Shown: positions 16,272-22,813 of the stretch, one piece after another
Numbering within the stretch: position 1 is the first letter of the stretch
Layout of the letters: every line of letters starts with the position of its first letter
Assembly: GCA_017416185.1 (NCBI GenBank)
Contig: JAFQDF010000010.1
Coordinates: 1 to 46,060 of the forward strand
Length of the DNA: 46,060 nucleotides
Direction of reading: 5' to 3'
From: Clostridia bacterium
GTDB lineage: Bacteria > Bacillota > Clostridia > Oscillospirales > CAG-272
Made by a program: the position numbers and the translations under genes
Notes under the pieces: model-generated
Seen by the model: the letters and a program-made list of their open reading frames with translations, nothing else
The model's database searches: none
What the model was told of the DNA's origin: nothing

Positions 16272-16296
16272 ATTTTTCTGTCTTTTACAGAAAAAT
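16272..16296. other. AT-rich hairpin downstream of the ABC permease gene
   Basis: A 10-bp stem ATTTTTCTGT/ACAGAAAAAT with loop CTTTT lies between the permease stop and the rpmH promoter. It may end transcription of the exporter operon but lacks a clean T tail after the stem. I see nothing else in this gap and no DnaA boxes. Confidence 0.4.
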
Positions 16297-16352
16297 TTCA
16301 TTGTATGAAAAAACAATCTCCATTGGTGACCTGCAGATACCGTATATATTCA

Positions 16353-17459
16353 TCATAAAATCTTTTCAGATTTCATATAACGTACACTTAAACAAACTAT
16401 AAGAATAAGTAAAAATATATTCGTAACAAGAGATATGAACATATCTGTTATATTAATATTGCCCGAAAATGCTTCTATGAAATTTACAAGCAAATTCAAA
16501 ACAGGAACATAACTATAAATATTATTATTTTTTAATACACCTAACACCAATAATGCTGTTGTTCCAACCGGTATCACAAGAATAATCTCATTTAGCAACT
16601 GTGAGTTTTTCATATTTTTTGACACTAATGATACTGTAAGCGACATAAACACCGAAATAAACGACAATAAAATTGCACTTAAAACTATACAGGTAACATT
16701 TAACTTAACATTGCCGTTAATCATAAACTTGAATTGTGTCAATCCCTCCTTTTGAATACCGAAAGTTAAAAAGTATGATCCCAATGATAATAACAACTCC
16801 ATTAATGACAAACTCATCAAAGCCAATGCTTTTCCAAAGTATATTGATACTTTTTTCGTATTGGTTAATAGCAACAATTCAAGCGTTTTACGTTCTTTTT
16901 CTCCGGAAAACATATCGTTTGCAAAACAAGAAGTGTTTTGAAACAATAGTGTTACCAACACGATCGGAATAATTATACTTAAGACGGAATCAGCTGTATT
17001 TGAAACCATACCACTTTCGTCCATAAGATTGATCAGGCATACATCTTCATTTGTTTCATTCATTAATTTATTATAAAAATCTCGAAATTCTTCACTCAAT
17101 TTTGTCGTTAACGATAACGATTTGTATGAATTTGAATTGTAAATAAAATTACAAGTATAATCGGATATATATATATAGCAATCCACATACCCTTTTTTTA
17201 ATAATTCTTCCGGATTTCCCTTTGTTACTGTATTAATATTATAAACATCGGAGATATATTGGTTAAATATATCATATAATTCCCGGGTATCATATTTGAC
17301 ATATATATCTATCTCCTTGTTTGAATCTTGATTGATGTATTCTATTCCTATATTGAGGATCGGAAAAATAAATAGCGGTATTAACAAAATTATTAATGTA
17401 CCTCTGTCCCTGAATATTTCAGTTAATTCTTTTCTCAGAACCATTAAAACTGTTTTCAC
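16353..17459 (-). CDS. ABC-2 type permease of the island exporter
   Basis: A 368-residue membrane protein. One membrane helix (about residues 20-40, LIILLIPLFIFPILNIGI) leads to an extracytoplasmic domain of about 120 residues. Five more helices then form the ABC-2 core, including NDMFSGEKERKTLELLLLTNTKKVSIYFGK, the coupling-helix wording found in NatB/YhaP-type permeases. It overlaps the ATPase gene by 41 bases, so the two are made together. Codons are strikingly AT-rich compared with the flanking housekeeping genes, pointing to horizontal acquisition. The likely cargo is the pair of 24-residue peptides encoded just upstream, but sodium or drug export cannot be ruled out. Confidence 0.85.
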   Translation of the reverse strand: MKTVLMVLRKELTEIFRDRGTLIILLIPLFIFPILNIGIEYINQDSNKEIDIYVKYDTRELYDIFNQYISDVYNINTVTKGNPEELLKKGYVDCYIYISDYTCNFIYNSNSYKSLSLTTKLSEEFRDFYNKLMNETNEDVCLINLMDESGMVSNTADSVLSIIIPIVLVTLLFQNTSCFANDMFSGEKERKTLELLLLTNTKKVSIYFGKALALMSLSLMELLLSLGSYFLTFGIQKEGLTQFKFMINGNVKLNVTCIVLSAILLSFISVFMSLTVSLVSKNMKNSQLLNEIILVIPVGTTALLVLGVLKNNNIYSYVPVLNLLVNFIEAFSGNINITDMFISLVTNIFLLILIVCLSVRYMKSEKIL

Positions 17460-18156
17460 CGGACAATCCTCCTTTCATCGCCTGAATCAAATAAGCATTT
17501 TTTTCATCCGGCGGACAATTCTCAAAAAATTCTTTCGTTGCTATCACATCATTTATCTTACCTTTTGATATAAATGCGATATTATCACTTAAATCAGAAA
17601 TTTCAAAAATATTATGCGTTGCGATTAATATAGTCTTGTTATTGCTCTTTAAATATTTAATAAAGGTTATAACGTCATTCGCAGCCTCAAGATCCAGGCC
17701 GGTCGACGGTTCATCCAGAAGCAAAATATCAGGATCATGTATTATAGAAATCACGAGACCGATTTTTTGCTTCATACCGCGTGAATAGGTAAACGCACGT
17801 TTTTTGATAAAAGTACTGAATTTTAGTATGTCATCTAATATATTTATTCTTTCATTGATCTTTGTACTCGTGAGTCCGTTCAACAAACCGAAATATTTAA
17901 TTATTTCATACCCCGTTAAATTACCATATAAATTGATATCACCTCCTAACAACACCCCGATTTTAGAGCCATTACTTACTTCAATTTTTCCGGAATCAGG
18001 TTTATAAATACCTGATATAAGTCTGATCAAGGTGGTTTTTCCGGCGCCGTTATGTCCGACCAAAGCAGTAATCTCGCCGCTGTTTATCTGTAAATTCAGT
18101 TTATTTATTACCACGTTTTTAGAAAAACTTTTATTTAAATTACTTAAAGTTATCAT
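17419..18156 (-). CDS. ABC transporter ATP-binding subunit of the island exporter
   Basis: A 245-residue ATPase. Walker A is GHNGAGKTT (residues 34-42). The signature is the variant YSRGMKQKIG in place of LSGGQ, as usual in ABC-2 exporters of the CcmA/NatA group. Walker B is ILLLDEPSTGLD and the switch histidine is in ATHN. AGGAG precedes the ATG six bases away. It lies 67 bases after the nearer 24-residue peptide gene, with a strong hairpin between. AT-rich like the permease. Together with the permease it should form a two-subunit exporter. Confidence 0.92.
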   Translation of the reverse strand: MITLSNLNKSFSKNVVINKLNLQINSGEITALVGHNGAGKTTLIRLISGIYKPDSGKIEVSNGSKIGVLLGGDINLYGNLTGYEIIKYFGLLNGLTSTKINERINILDDILKFSTFIKKRAFTYSRGMKQKIGLVISIIHDPDILLLDEPSTGLDLEAANDVITFIKYLKSNNKTILIATHNIFEISDLSDNIAFISKGKINDVIATKEFFENCPPDEKNAYLIQAMKGGLSGENSFNGSEKRIN

Positions 18157-18175
18157 TTTTTCTCCTATATGTACG

Positions 18176-18208
18176 GTGTGGGTACGGTTAATATTGCCGT
18201 ACCCACAC
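18176..18208 (-). promoter_or_regulatory. Hairpin between the peptide gene and the ABC ATPase gene
   Basis: A 12-bp perfect stem GTGTGGGTACGG/CCGTACCCACAC with a 9-base loop and no T tail, between the stop of peptide 1 and the ATPase ribosome site. It could stabilise the short peptide mRNA or damp readthrough into the exporter genes. Confidence 0.6.
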
Positions 18209-18223
18209 GCCTTCTGCGTTATC

Positions 18224-18298
18224 TTACTTTCTGCGAAGCTTATATGCCGCGCCTATAACTACAACAGAATATACGATAGAATAAGCTAAGAATCCCAT
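18224..18298 (-). CDS. 24-residue cationic membrane peptide 1 (unannotated microprotein)
   Basis: A complete small gene: GAAAGGAG, seven bases, ATG at 18298, 24 codons, TAA. The peptide begins MGFLAYS, has a hydrophobic core IVYSVVVIGAA, and ends YKLRRK. It is one potential membrane helix with a strongly basic tail and no cleavable leader. It is 17/24 identical to peptide 2 encoded 148 bases upstream, with changes mostly conservative, which is evidence of selection at the protein level. It precedes the ABC exporter genes on the same strand. It resembles phenol-soluble modulins, leaderless bacteriocins or small regulatory membrane subunits in size only; I recognise no known family. Confidence 0.75.
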   Translation of the reverse strand: MGFLAYSIVYSVVVIGAAYKLRRK

Positions 18299-18328
18299 AG
18301 TTGTACTCCTTTCTTGATATTTTATGTT

Positions 18329-18362
18329 TTACATTTATAAAAATCGATTTTTATAAATGTAA
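18329..18362. repeat. 34-bp perfect palindrome between the two peptide genes
   Basis: Arms TTACATTTATAAAAATC and GATTTTTATAAATGTAA meet with no spacer. It lies 30 bases before the start of peptide 1. As RNA it forms a long AU-rich hairpin without T tail; as DNA it is a symmetric protein site or a cruciform candidate. Confidence 0.85.
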
Positions 18363-18381
18363 CAACCTGGAATGATCGATC

Positions 18382-18396
18382 ATCCCGATTTGGGAT
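18382..18396. promoter_or_regulatory. Second putative XRE operator (ATCCCGATTTGGGAT)
   Basis: Matches the core of the main operator at 18566-18580 in 13 of 15 positions, with both ATCCC/GGGAT arms intact. It is placed between the two peptide genes, next to a TGATCGATCA palindrome (18373-18382). Confidence 0.65.
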
Positions 18397-18446
18397 ATAA
18401 TTTTATAAAATTTTTTGTAAGTACGAAATTATAACAATATTTCAAG

Positions 18447-18521
18447 TTATCTTCTGCGTACTTTACCGGCTGCAGTAATTACAACTACACTATATATTAC
18501 AGAAAAAGCAAGAAATCCCAT
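18447..18521 (-). CDS. 24-residue cationic membrane peptide 2 (unannotated microprotein)
   Basis: A complete small gene: AAAAGGGGG site, ATG at 18521, 24 codons, TAA. The peptide begins MGFLAFS, continues VIYSVVVITAA and ends GKVRRR. It shares with peptide 1 the MGFLA start, the YSVVVI core, the AA before the tail and the basic end. Nucleotide sequences differ at many third positions while residues are conserved, which supports true coding. It is the promoter-proximal gene: a consensus promoter at 18587-18615 drives it, and an operator palindrome overlaps that promoter's -10 box. Function unknown; exported toxin, signal or transporter accessory are all possible. Confidence 0.75.
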   Translation of the reverse strand: MGFLAFSVIYSVVVITAAGKVRRR

Positions 18522-18554
18522 ATGTACACCCCCTTTTGCATAATATTACATAAC

Positions 18555-18591
18555 ATAATCTAAATATCCCAAATTGGGATATTTAGATTAT
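18555..18591. promoter_or_regulatory. 37-bp operator palindrome controlling peptides and repressor
   Basis: Eighteen-base arms on either side of one central A, with core ATCCCAAATTGGGAT (18566-18580). It overlaps the -10 box and expected start point of the peptide promoter. A further half-site ATGGGAT lies at 18598-18604 inside the promoter spacer. A bound XRE dimer would block transcription of the peptide operon and probably of the repressor gene too. Confidence 0.8.
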
Positions 18592-18615
18592 ACCATTATG
18601 GGATAATATTGTCAA
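18587..18615 (-). promoter_or_regulatory. Perfect consensus promoter of the peptide-exporter operon
   Basis: On the minus strand TTGACA (18610-18615), 17 bases, TATAAT (18587-18592). Such a strong promoter under a tight operator fits a system kept off until induced. Confidence 0.85.
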
Positions 18616-18626
18616 GGGGGGATTTT

Positions 18627-18833
18627 ATGAAATTAAAAGAAATCAGAAAAGCTCGAGGTATATCTCAATTAAAACTGGCAATTGATTTGCACACCAACCA
18701 AAATACAATAAGCAGATATGAAACGGGAGAAAGAGAACCCGGAATTTCAGAATTAATCAAAATTGCAGATTATTTTAACGTCTCAATCGACTATTTGTTG
18801 GAAAGAACTGACAATCCCGATATAAACAAATGA
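18627..18833 (+). CDS. XRE family helix-turn-helix repressor of the island
   Basis: A 68-residue single-domain regulator of the Cro/C1 type: MKLKEIRKARGISQLKLAIDL, then the recognition helix in NQNTISRYETGEREP, and ISELIKIADYFNVSIDYLLERTD. There is no sensing domain. The ATG at 18627 is chosen because AAGGGGGG precedes it; an upstream TTG in frame lacks a site. It is divergent from the peptide genes, and its leader overlaps their promoter. The paired ATCCC/GGGAT operators are the natural binding sites. Without an effector domain, induction may come from a partner protein, the peptides themselves or repressor titration; that is inference. Confidence 0.88.
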   Translation: MKLKEIRKARGISQLKLAIDLHTNQNTISRYETGEREPGISELIKIADYFNVSIDYLLERTDNPDINK

Positions 18834-18865
18834 CACCGCTAACATTGCGGTGTCATTTGTTTATA
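18821..18865. terminator. Strong terminator at the end of the XRE gene
   Basis: A 19-bp perfect stem with the GC part GACACCGC/GCGGTGTC, loop TAACATT and A/T-rich outer part, overlapping the XRE stop codon. It lies between convergent genes and can act in both directions. Confidence 0.85.
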
Positions 18866-18883
18866 TTTATATATATATTTATT

Positions 18884-19237
18884 TTATAACTTTTCCTTCA
18901 ATGTCGTAATAGACGACACAAGCATTCTGCGAATAGAAATACAATCGCTTCTGAATTTTCTGTATTCCGCTTCGGCCATTCCGCCTGTTTCAAAAATCAA
19001 TTCTAACCAATATTCGCTTTCATTACATTCTTTTAATGCAATCTCGAATTTTGAAATAAAATCCTTTGTTCCCTGTGCGTACTGTGCTTCGTGTACGTTT
19101 GCGCCTACGGACGTTCCGCTTCTCAAAAGCTGACTGATCAATGTACCTTCAACACGAGCTTCCTTCATTCTCCTGCACAGAAAAACGATTTCCTTTGCAA
19201 AAGCTTTTGACTTGTCTCTGAGAATACTGTCCTTCAT
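18884..19237 (-). CDS. Four-helix bundle protein (S23/TIGR02436 family)
   Basis: A 117-residue protein with the signature of the family first seen in 23S rRNA intervening sequences: SKAFAKEIVFLCRRM, then LISQLLRSGTSVGANVHEAQYAQGTKDFISKFEIALKECNESEYWLELIFE. The all-helical fold forms pentamers and is related to Avd of diversity-generating retroelements. No reverse transcriptase or variable repeat is nearby, so a retroelement role is not supported. Function in this context is unknown. The micro-hairpin array begins directly upstream of its start, an association worth noting because this family often travels with unusual repeats. Confidence 0.88.
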   Translation of the reverse strand: MKDSILRDKSKAFAKEIVFLCRRMKEARVEGTLISQLLRSGTSVGANVHEAQYAQGTKDFISKFEIALKECNESEYWLELIFETGGMAEAEYRKFRSDCISIRRMLVSSITTLKEKL

Positions 19238-19249
19238 TTCGTCTCCTTA

Positions 19250-19427
19250 AACGCGCGAAGCGCTCATAACTGCGTCAGCATCATAACTCATAGTTCGTTT
19301 CGCAGCGTTAGTTTTTTAGTTATGAGTTATGAACCCGGCTTCGCCGAATGTTATGAGAAAGCCTTCGGCTTTCGTTATGATATGACCGTTCCTGCGAAAC
19401 GATCATAGTTGAGCCAATTTGGCTCAA
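19250..19427 (-). repeat. Micro-hairpin array between the esterase and four-helix bundle genes
   Basis: The heptamer TCATAAC (complement GTTATGA) recurs at least seven times, alternating with different small hairpins: GCGC-GAA-GCGC, GGC-TTC-GCC and AAAGCC-TTC-GGCTTT. It ends in the palindrome TTGAGCCAA-T-TTGGCTCAA (19409-19427), which overlaps the esterase stop codon. Same architecture as the pgk/tpiA array but with a different word. Confidence 0.75.
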
Positions 19428-20227
19428 TAGCCAAATCTATTCATCAACCAAAGTGAACACATCTCTACCCATTTACCGACATTACGGTGTGTTCTTGAGT
19501 CGTAATTATCGCTGTCGGTGTTACGGTTGAATACGGTCATTCCGTGGTCGCAGAAGTCCCAGAGGTGGAATTCGTAGTCGATATCGAAATCGTCAAGACG
19601 GTATGCGAAGTCGATAGAATGCCACGTGGGAACAGCCGTGTCTCGGCGTGTATGCCAGATAAAACAAGGAGGAGTATTCTTGTCTATGGCATTGACGATA
19701 TAATACTCGGGCTTACCCTCGGTACGGGGCATACCCAATTCCTCGGGGGTAGGGGTATCCTCACGTACGATCGGTGCAAGGTCGTAGTCGCCGTAAGCAA
19801 GAACACAGGCATTGGGACGAAGGTACTCGCCCTCCTCGGTATTCTTCCACTGGGTCGCGGCGATAGCACCCATGGTACCGCCTGCAGAGAAGCCCATAAC
19901 CGCAAGGGCATCGGGATTGATATTCCACTCCTTTGCGTTATCTCTTACGGTCTTGATAGCCCACATCATCTCGGTTGTGGCAGTATTCCAGGAGCAGGCG
20001 TCACCTGTCGTATAAGTCAATACGAAGCAGGAAAAGCCCTGTCCTAAGAAGGTAAGCGCCACAGGCTCAGCCTCGGAGCAGCTTATATCGTTAAAGCCGC
20101 CGCCGGGACAGATAAGTATTGCGGGATGGCATTTATTCACCTTGCCTACGATATCCCACTGATAGGTCTCGTGAAGATAACAGTCAAGATATGCGGTATC
20201 CGAAAAAGTAATTCTCTTGTATATCAT
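19424..20227 (-). CDS. Alpha/beta hydrolase, acetylesterase-like
   Basis: A 267-residue hydrolase. The oxyanion-region motif is [13 protein letters not shown], the nucleophile elbow [10 protein letters not shown], the acid lies near the [11 protein letters not shown] segment (D), and the histidine is in FCDHGM. This arrangement matches carbohydrate acetylesterase-like BD-FAE and lipase-type esterases. The ATG at 20227 overlaps the asnA stop as ATGA, so translation is coupled; an upstream ATG would lie inside asnA. The reason for pairing an esterase with asparagine synthesis is not evident. Deacetylation of plant xylan or of small acylated compounds is possible but unproven. The stop lies inside a palindrome of the hairpin array. 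Confidence 0.85.
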   Translation of the reverse strand: MIYKRITFSDTAYLDCYLHETYQWDIVGKVNKCHPAILICPGGGFNDISCSEAEPVALTFLGQGFSCFVLTYTTGDACSWNTATTEMMWAIKTVRDNAKEWNINPDALAVMGFSAGGTMGAIAATQWKNTEEGEYLRPNACVLAYGDYDLAPIVREDTPTPEELGMPRTEGKPEYYIVNAIDKNTPPCFIWHTRRDTAVPTWHSIDFAYRLDDFDIDYEFHLWDFCDHGMTVFNRNTDSDNYDSRTHRNVGKWVEMCSLWLMNRFGY

Positions 20228-21231
20228 AATAAGATCACGCCTGCCTTTTCGCATTCGTCTACGGTGTGCTGATCCCACAAAGAAACCTGAACCTCGCCGA
20301 TATGAGCCTTACCTAAAAGCAGCATACAAAGTCTTGACTGACCGATACCTCCGCCCATAGTAAGGGGTAATTCACCGTTTAAAAGCATCTTATGGAACAT
20401 AAGCTCTGCTCTGTCCTCGCAGCCTGCTTTTTCGAGCTGCTCGCGAAGCGACTTTTCGTCTACACGGATACCCATACTGGATATCTCAAAGGCACAGTCC
20501 AGCACCTCGTTGTAGAACATAATATCACAGTTGAGCGCCCAGTCGTCATAGTCGGGAGCTCTGCCGTCGTGACGCTTGCCTGATTTTAATTTATCGCCTA
20601 TCTGCATAATGCAAGCGGTCTTGTGCTCTCTTAGATACGCGTTTTCTCTTTCCTTACCCGTCATTTCGGGATACATATCCTCAAGCTCCTGTGTGGTGAC
20701 AAAAGAAATATTGGGACAAAGCTCCACCGTAACGTCGGGGAACTTATATTTGACCTCGTCAAGGGTATAGAGTATAGCCTTAACGATCTTTGTAACCGTG
20801 GATTTGAGAAAATCAAGGGTTCTGTCCTCACGGGTGATGACCTTCTCCCAGTCCCACTGGTCTACGTATACCGAGTGAAGATTGTCAAGATCCTCGTCAC
20901 GGCGGATAGCGTTCATATCCGTATAAAGACCCTTGCCTACCTTGAATTCATATCTTTTAAGCGCCAGTCTCTTCCACTTTGCAAGAGAGTGAACTATCTC
21001 GGCATCGTGTCCTGCTGCTCTTACGTCAAAGATAACAGGACGCTCAACGCCGTTTAAGTTATCGTTAAGACCCTTTGCGGGGTCAACGAAAAGGGGTGCG
21101 GAAACACGCTTCAGATTCAGGGCAACACAGAGCTTGTCCTCAAAGCTTCTTTTAATATGTCCGATAGCCGACTGAGTATCGTAAAGACCGAGGGTAGACT
21201 TATAGCCTTCGGGAATAAATGTTTTTGACAT
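20224..21231 (-). CDS. asnA: Aspartate-ammonia ligase
   Basis: A 335-residue enzyme that makes asparagine from aspartate, ammonia and ATP. Family landmarks are [19 protein letters not shown] at the N terminus, [47 protein letters not shown] and the C-terminal [23 protein letters not shown]. The fold resembles class II tRNA synthetases. The start at 21231 is preferred because GGAGAG precedes it and the family N terminus begins there. Its promoter is the left half of the mirror-image promoter pair at 21262-21301, facing mnmE. Confidence 0.96.
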   Translation of the reverse strand: MSKTFIPEGYKSTLGLYDTQSAIGHIKRSFEDKLCVALNLKRVSAPLFVDPAKGLNDNLNGVERPVIFDVRAAGHDAEIVHSLAKWKRLALKRYEFKVGKGLYTDMNAIRRDEDLDNLHSVYVDQWDWEKVITREDRTLDFLKSTVTKIVKAILYTLDEVKYKFPDVTVELCPNISFVTTQELEDMYPEMTGKERENAYLREHKTACIMQIGDKLKSGKRHDGRAPDYDDWALNCDIMFYNEVLDCAFEISSMGIRVDEKSLREQLEKAGCEDRAELMFHKMLLNGELPLTMGGGIGQSRLCMLLLGKAHIGEVQVSLWDQHTVDECEKAGVILL

Positions 21232-21261
21232 CTCTATCTCTCCAAAAATAAAATACATAAT

Positions 21262-21301
21262 ATTATAGCATATTGAAAAAACAAATTCAATATGCTATAA
21301 T
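21262..21301. promoter_or_regulatory. Mirror-image divergent promoters of asnA and mnmE within a perfect inverted repeat
   Basis: Arms ATTATAGCATATTGAA (21262-21277) and TTCAATATGCTATAAT (21286-21301) flank 8 bases. The leftward promoter is TTGAAT (21285-21290), 17, TATAAT (21262-21267). The rightward promoter is TTGAAA (21273-21278), 17, TATAAT (21296-21301). The two interlock, so polymerase can occupy only one at a time. Confidence 0.8.
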
Positions 21302-21333
21302 CATTTATATTACAAATTAAAGGAAAAAATAAA

Positions 21334-22692
21334 ATGAGTTCTGTTATTTCTGCCATATCAACACCCTACGGAAGAGGCGGTGTTGCCCTTATCCGTGTTT
21401 CGGGCAAGGGTGCAATAGAAATATGCGATAAAATATTCAGGGGCAAAAGACCTCTCTGTGAGGTGGAGTCCAACAAAGCGGTATACGGCAATATCGTTTA
21501 CAACGGTGAAGTCATAGATGACGGAGTTTTCACCGTGTTCCGTGCTCCCCGTTCCTTTACAGGCGAGGATACGGTGGAGATATGCTGTCACGGCGGTATT
21601 CTTATTACGCAAAAGGTGTTGTCTGCCACATACTCAGCAGGGGCAAGACCGGCTGAAGCGGGAGAGTTCACAAAAAGAGCCTTTGCCAACGGCAGAATCT
21701 CCTTGTCCGAAGCCGAGGCGGTAATAGACCTGATAGACGCAGAATCAAGCGAGCAGTTAAAGCTTGCCCGTTCCCACGCAGACGGAGTAATGACCAGAGC
21801 AATCGAGTCTATCCGTGAGGAGCTAGTTTCGCTTATATCACAGATATACGTTTTTGTTGACTATCCCGACGAGGATCTGAGTGACGTTACCCCCGACGAG
21901 GCTTTGAACAGAACGAAATCTCTCCTTGCAAAAGCTCAAAAGCTCTGCAGGAGTTATAATACGGGAAAGATCATCCGTGAGGGTATAGATACGGTCATAT
22001 GCGGTAAACCCAACACCGGAAAATCCTCTCTGCTCAACGTTCTTTCCGGTTACGACAGGGCTATCGTGACATCTGTCCCCGGTACCACCCGTGATACGGT
22101 AGAGGAACGTATAAATCTTGGCAGACTTACCCTTAATCTCTGCGATACTGCAGGTATACATTCCACCGAAGACGAGGTTGAAAAGCTTGGTATTGAGCGT
22201 TCTATCAATAAGATAGAGAACGCACAGCTCACGTTGGCTGTCTTTGACGGCTCCCGTCCTCTTGATAACGAAGACAAAGAGGTTATTGCGAGATTAGACC
22301 CCAAAACAAGCATTATCATAATAAACAAGGGCGACCTCGGCTGCATTCTCTCGGAAAACGACTTTGAAGGCTTTGAAAATACAGTTTATATAAGTGCAAA
22401 AAACAACGAGGGAACGGATAAGCTGACCGAGATAGTTGAAGCTATGTTTATGTCAAACGCAATAGACTACTCAAAGGACGCTGTGATCTCAAACGCAAGA
22501 CAGTTCGCCTGTGCGGAAACTGCAAGAACCTCTCTTGAAAATGCCCTTTCAGCTCTATGTGACGGTTATACCCCCGACGTTGCGGCAATGGAGTTGGAGC
22601 TGGCTCTCGGAGCCTTAAGCGAGCTTGACTCCCGCAAGGTGAGTGAAGAAGTGGTAAATGCCATTTTCTCAAGATTTTGTATAGGTAAATAG
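21334..22692 (+). CDS. mnmE: tRNA modification GTPase MnmE
   Basis: A 452-residue GTPase that, with MnmG, modifies wobble uridine 34 of several tRNAs. The N-terminal folate-binding domain shows ISTPYGRGGVALIRVSG and PRSFTGEDTVEICCHGG, then RPAEAGEFTKRAFANGRISL. The G domain has P loop GKPNTGKSSLLN, DTAG in CDTAGIH and an NKGD motif. The C terminus ends FCIGK, containing the catalytic cysteine. AAAGGA precedes the ATG. mnmE normally follows jag in the rpmH cluster; here it is 5 kb away on the other strand, and mnmG is not in the window. Confidence 0.97.
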   Translation: MSSVISAISTPYGRGGVALIRVSGKGAIEICDKIFRGKRPLCEVESNKAVYGNIVYNGEVIDDGVFTVFRAPRSFTGEDTVEICCHGGILITQKVLSATYSAGARPAEAGEFTKRAFANGRISLSEAEAVIDLIDAESSEQLKLARSHADGVMTRAIESIREELVSLISQIYVFVDYPDEDLSDVTPDEALNRTKSLLAKAQKLCRSYNTGKIIREGIDTVICGKPNTGKSSLLNVLSGYDRAIVTSVPGTTRDTVEERINLGRLTLNLCDTAGIHSTEDEVEKLGIERSINKIENAQLTLAVFDGSRPLDNEDKEVIARLDPKTSIIIINKGDLGCILSENDFEGFENTVYISAKNNEGTDKLTEIVEAMFMSNAIDYSKDAVISNARQFACAETARTSLENALSALCDGYTPDVAAMELELALGALSELDSRKVSEEVVNAIFSRFCIGK

Positions 22693-22780
22693 CGGCGAGT
22701 CGCCGCAGCCAAACTGCGCTCTATAGTTCTTTTACAGCATAGGATACATTCCACGTCACATCGTATTATCGATACTGTCA
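22692..22780 (+). repeat. Dispersed intergenic repeat, copy B
   Basis: Palindrome GCGGCGA-G-TCGCCGC (22692-22706), then AGCCAAACTGCGCTC and a tail with CACGTCACATCGTATTAT. It begins at the mnmE stop codon and ends before a terminator. Confidence 0.65.
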
Positions 22781-22786
22781 AAAATC

Positions 22787-22813
22787 AAAAAAAGACCCAA
22801 TCGGGTCTTTTTT
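22787..22813. terminator. Bidirectional terminator between mnmE and the large secreted protein gene
   Basis: Stem AAAAAAGACCC/GGGTCTTTTTT with loop AATC, between convergent genes. Confidence 0.88.

Noticed and set aside
16130..16352. Replication origin next to rpmH
   Set aside because: No DnaA boxes of the TTATCCACA type are visible, and dnaA and dnaN are absent from the window.
16353..18156. Reading the ABC pair simply as a sodium exporter NatAB
   Set aside because: The subunits are NatA/NatB-like, but the linked peptide genes and XRE operators are not part of natAB loci, so I left the substrate open.
18884..19427. Diversity-generating retroelement with Avd
   Set aside because: The four-helix-bundle protein is distantly related to Avd, but there is no reverse transcriptase, template repeat or variable target gene.
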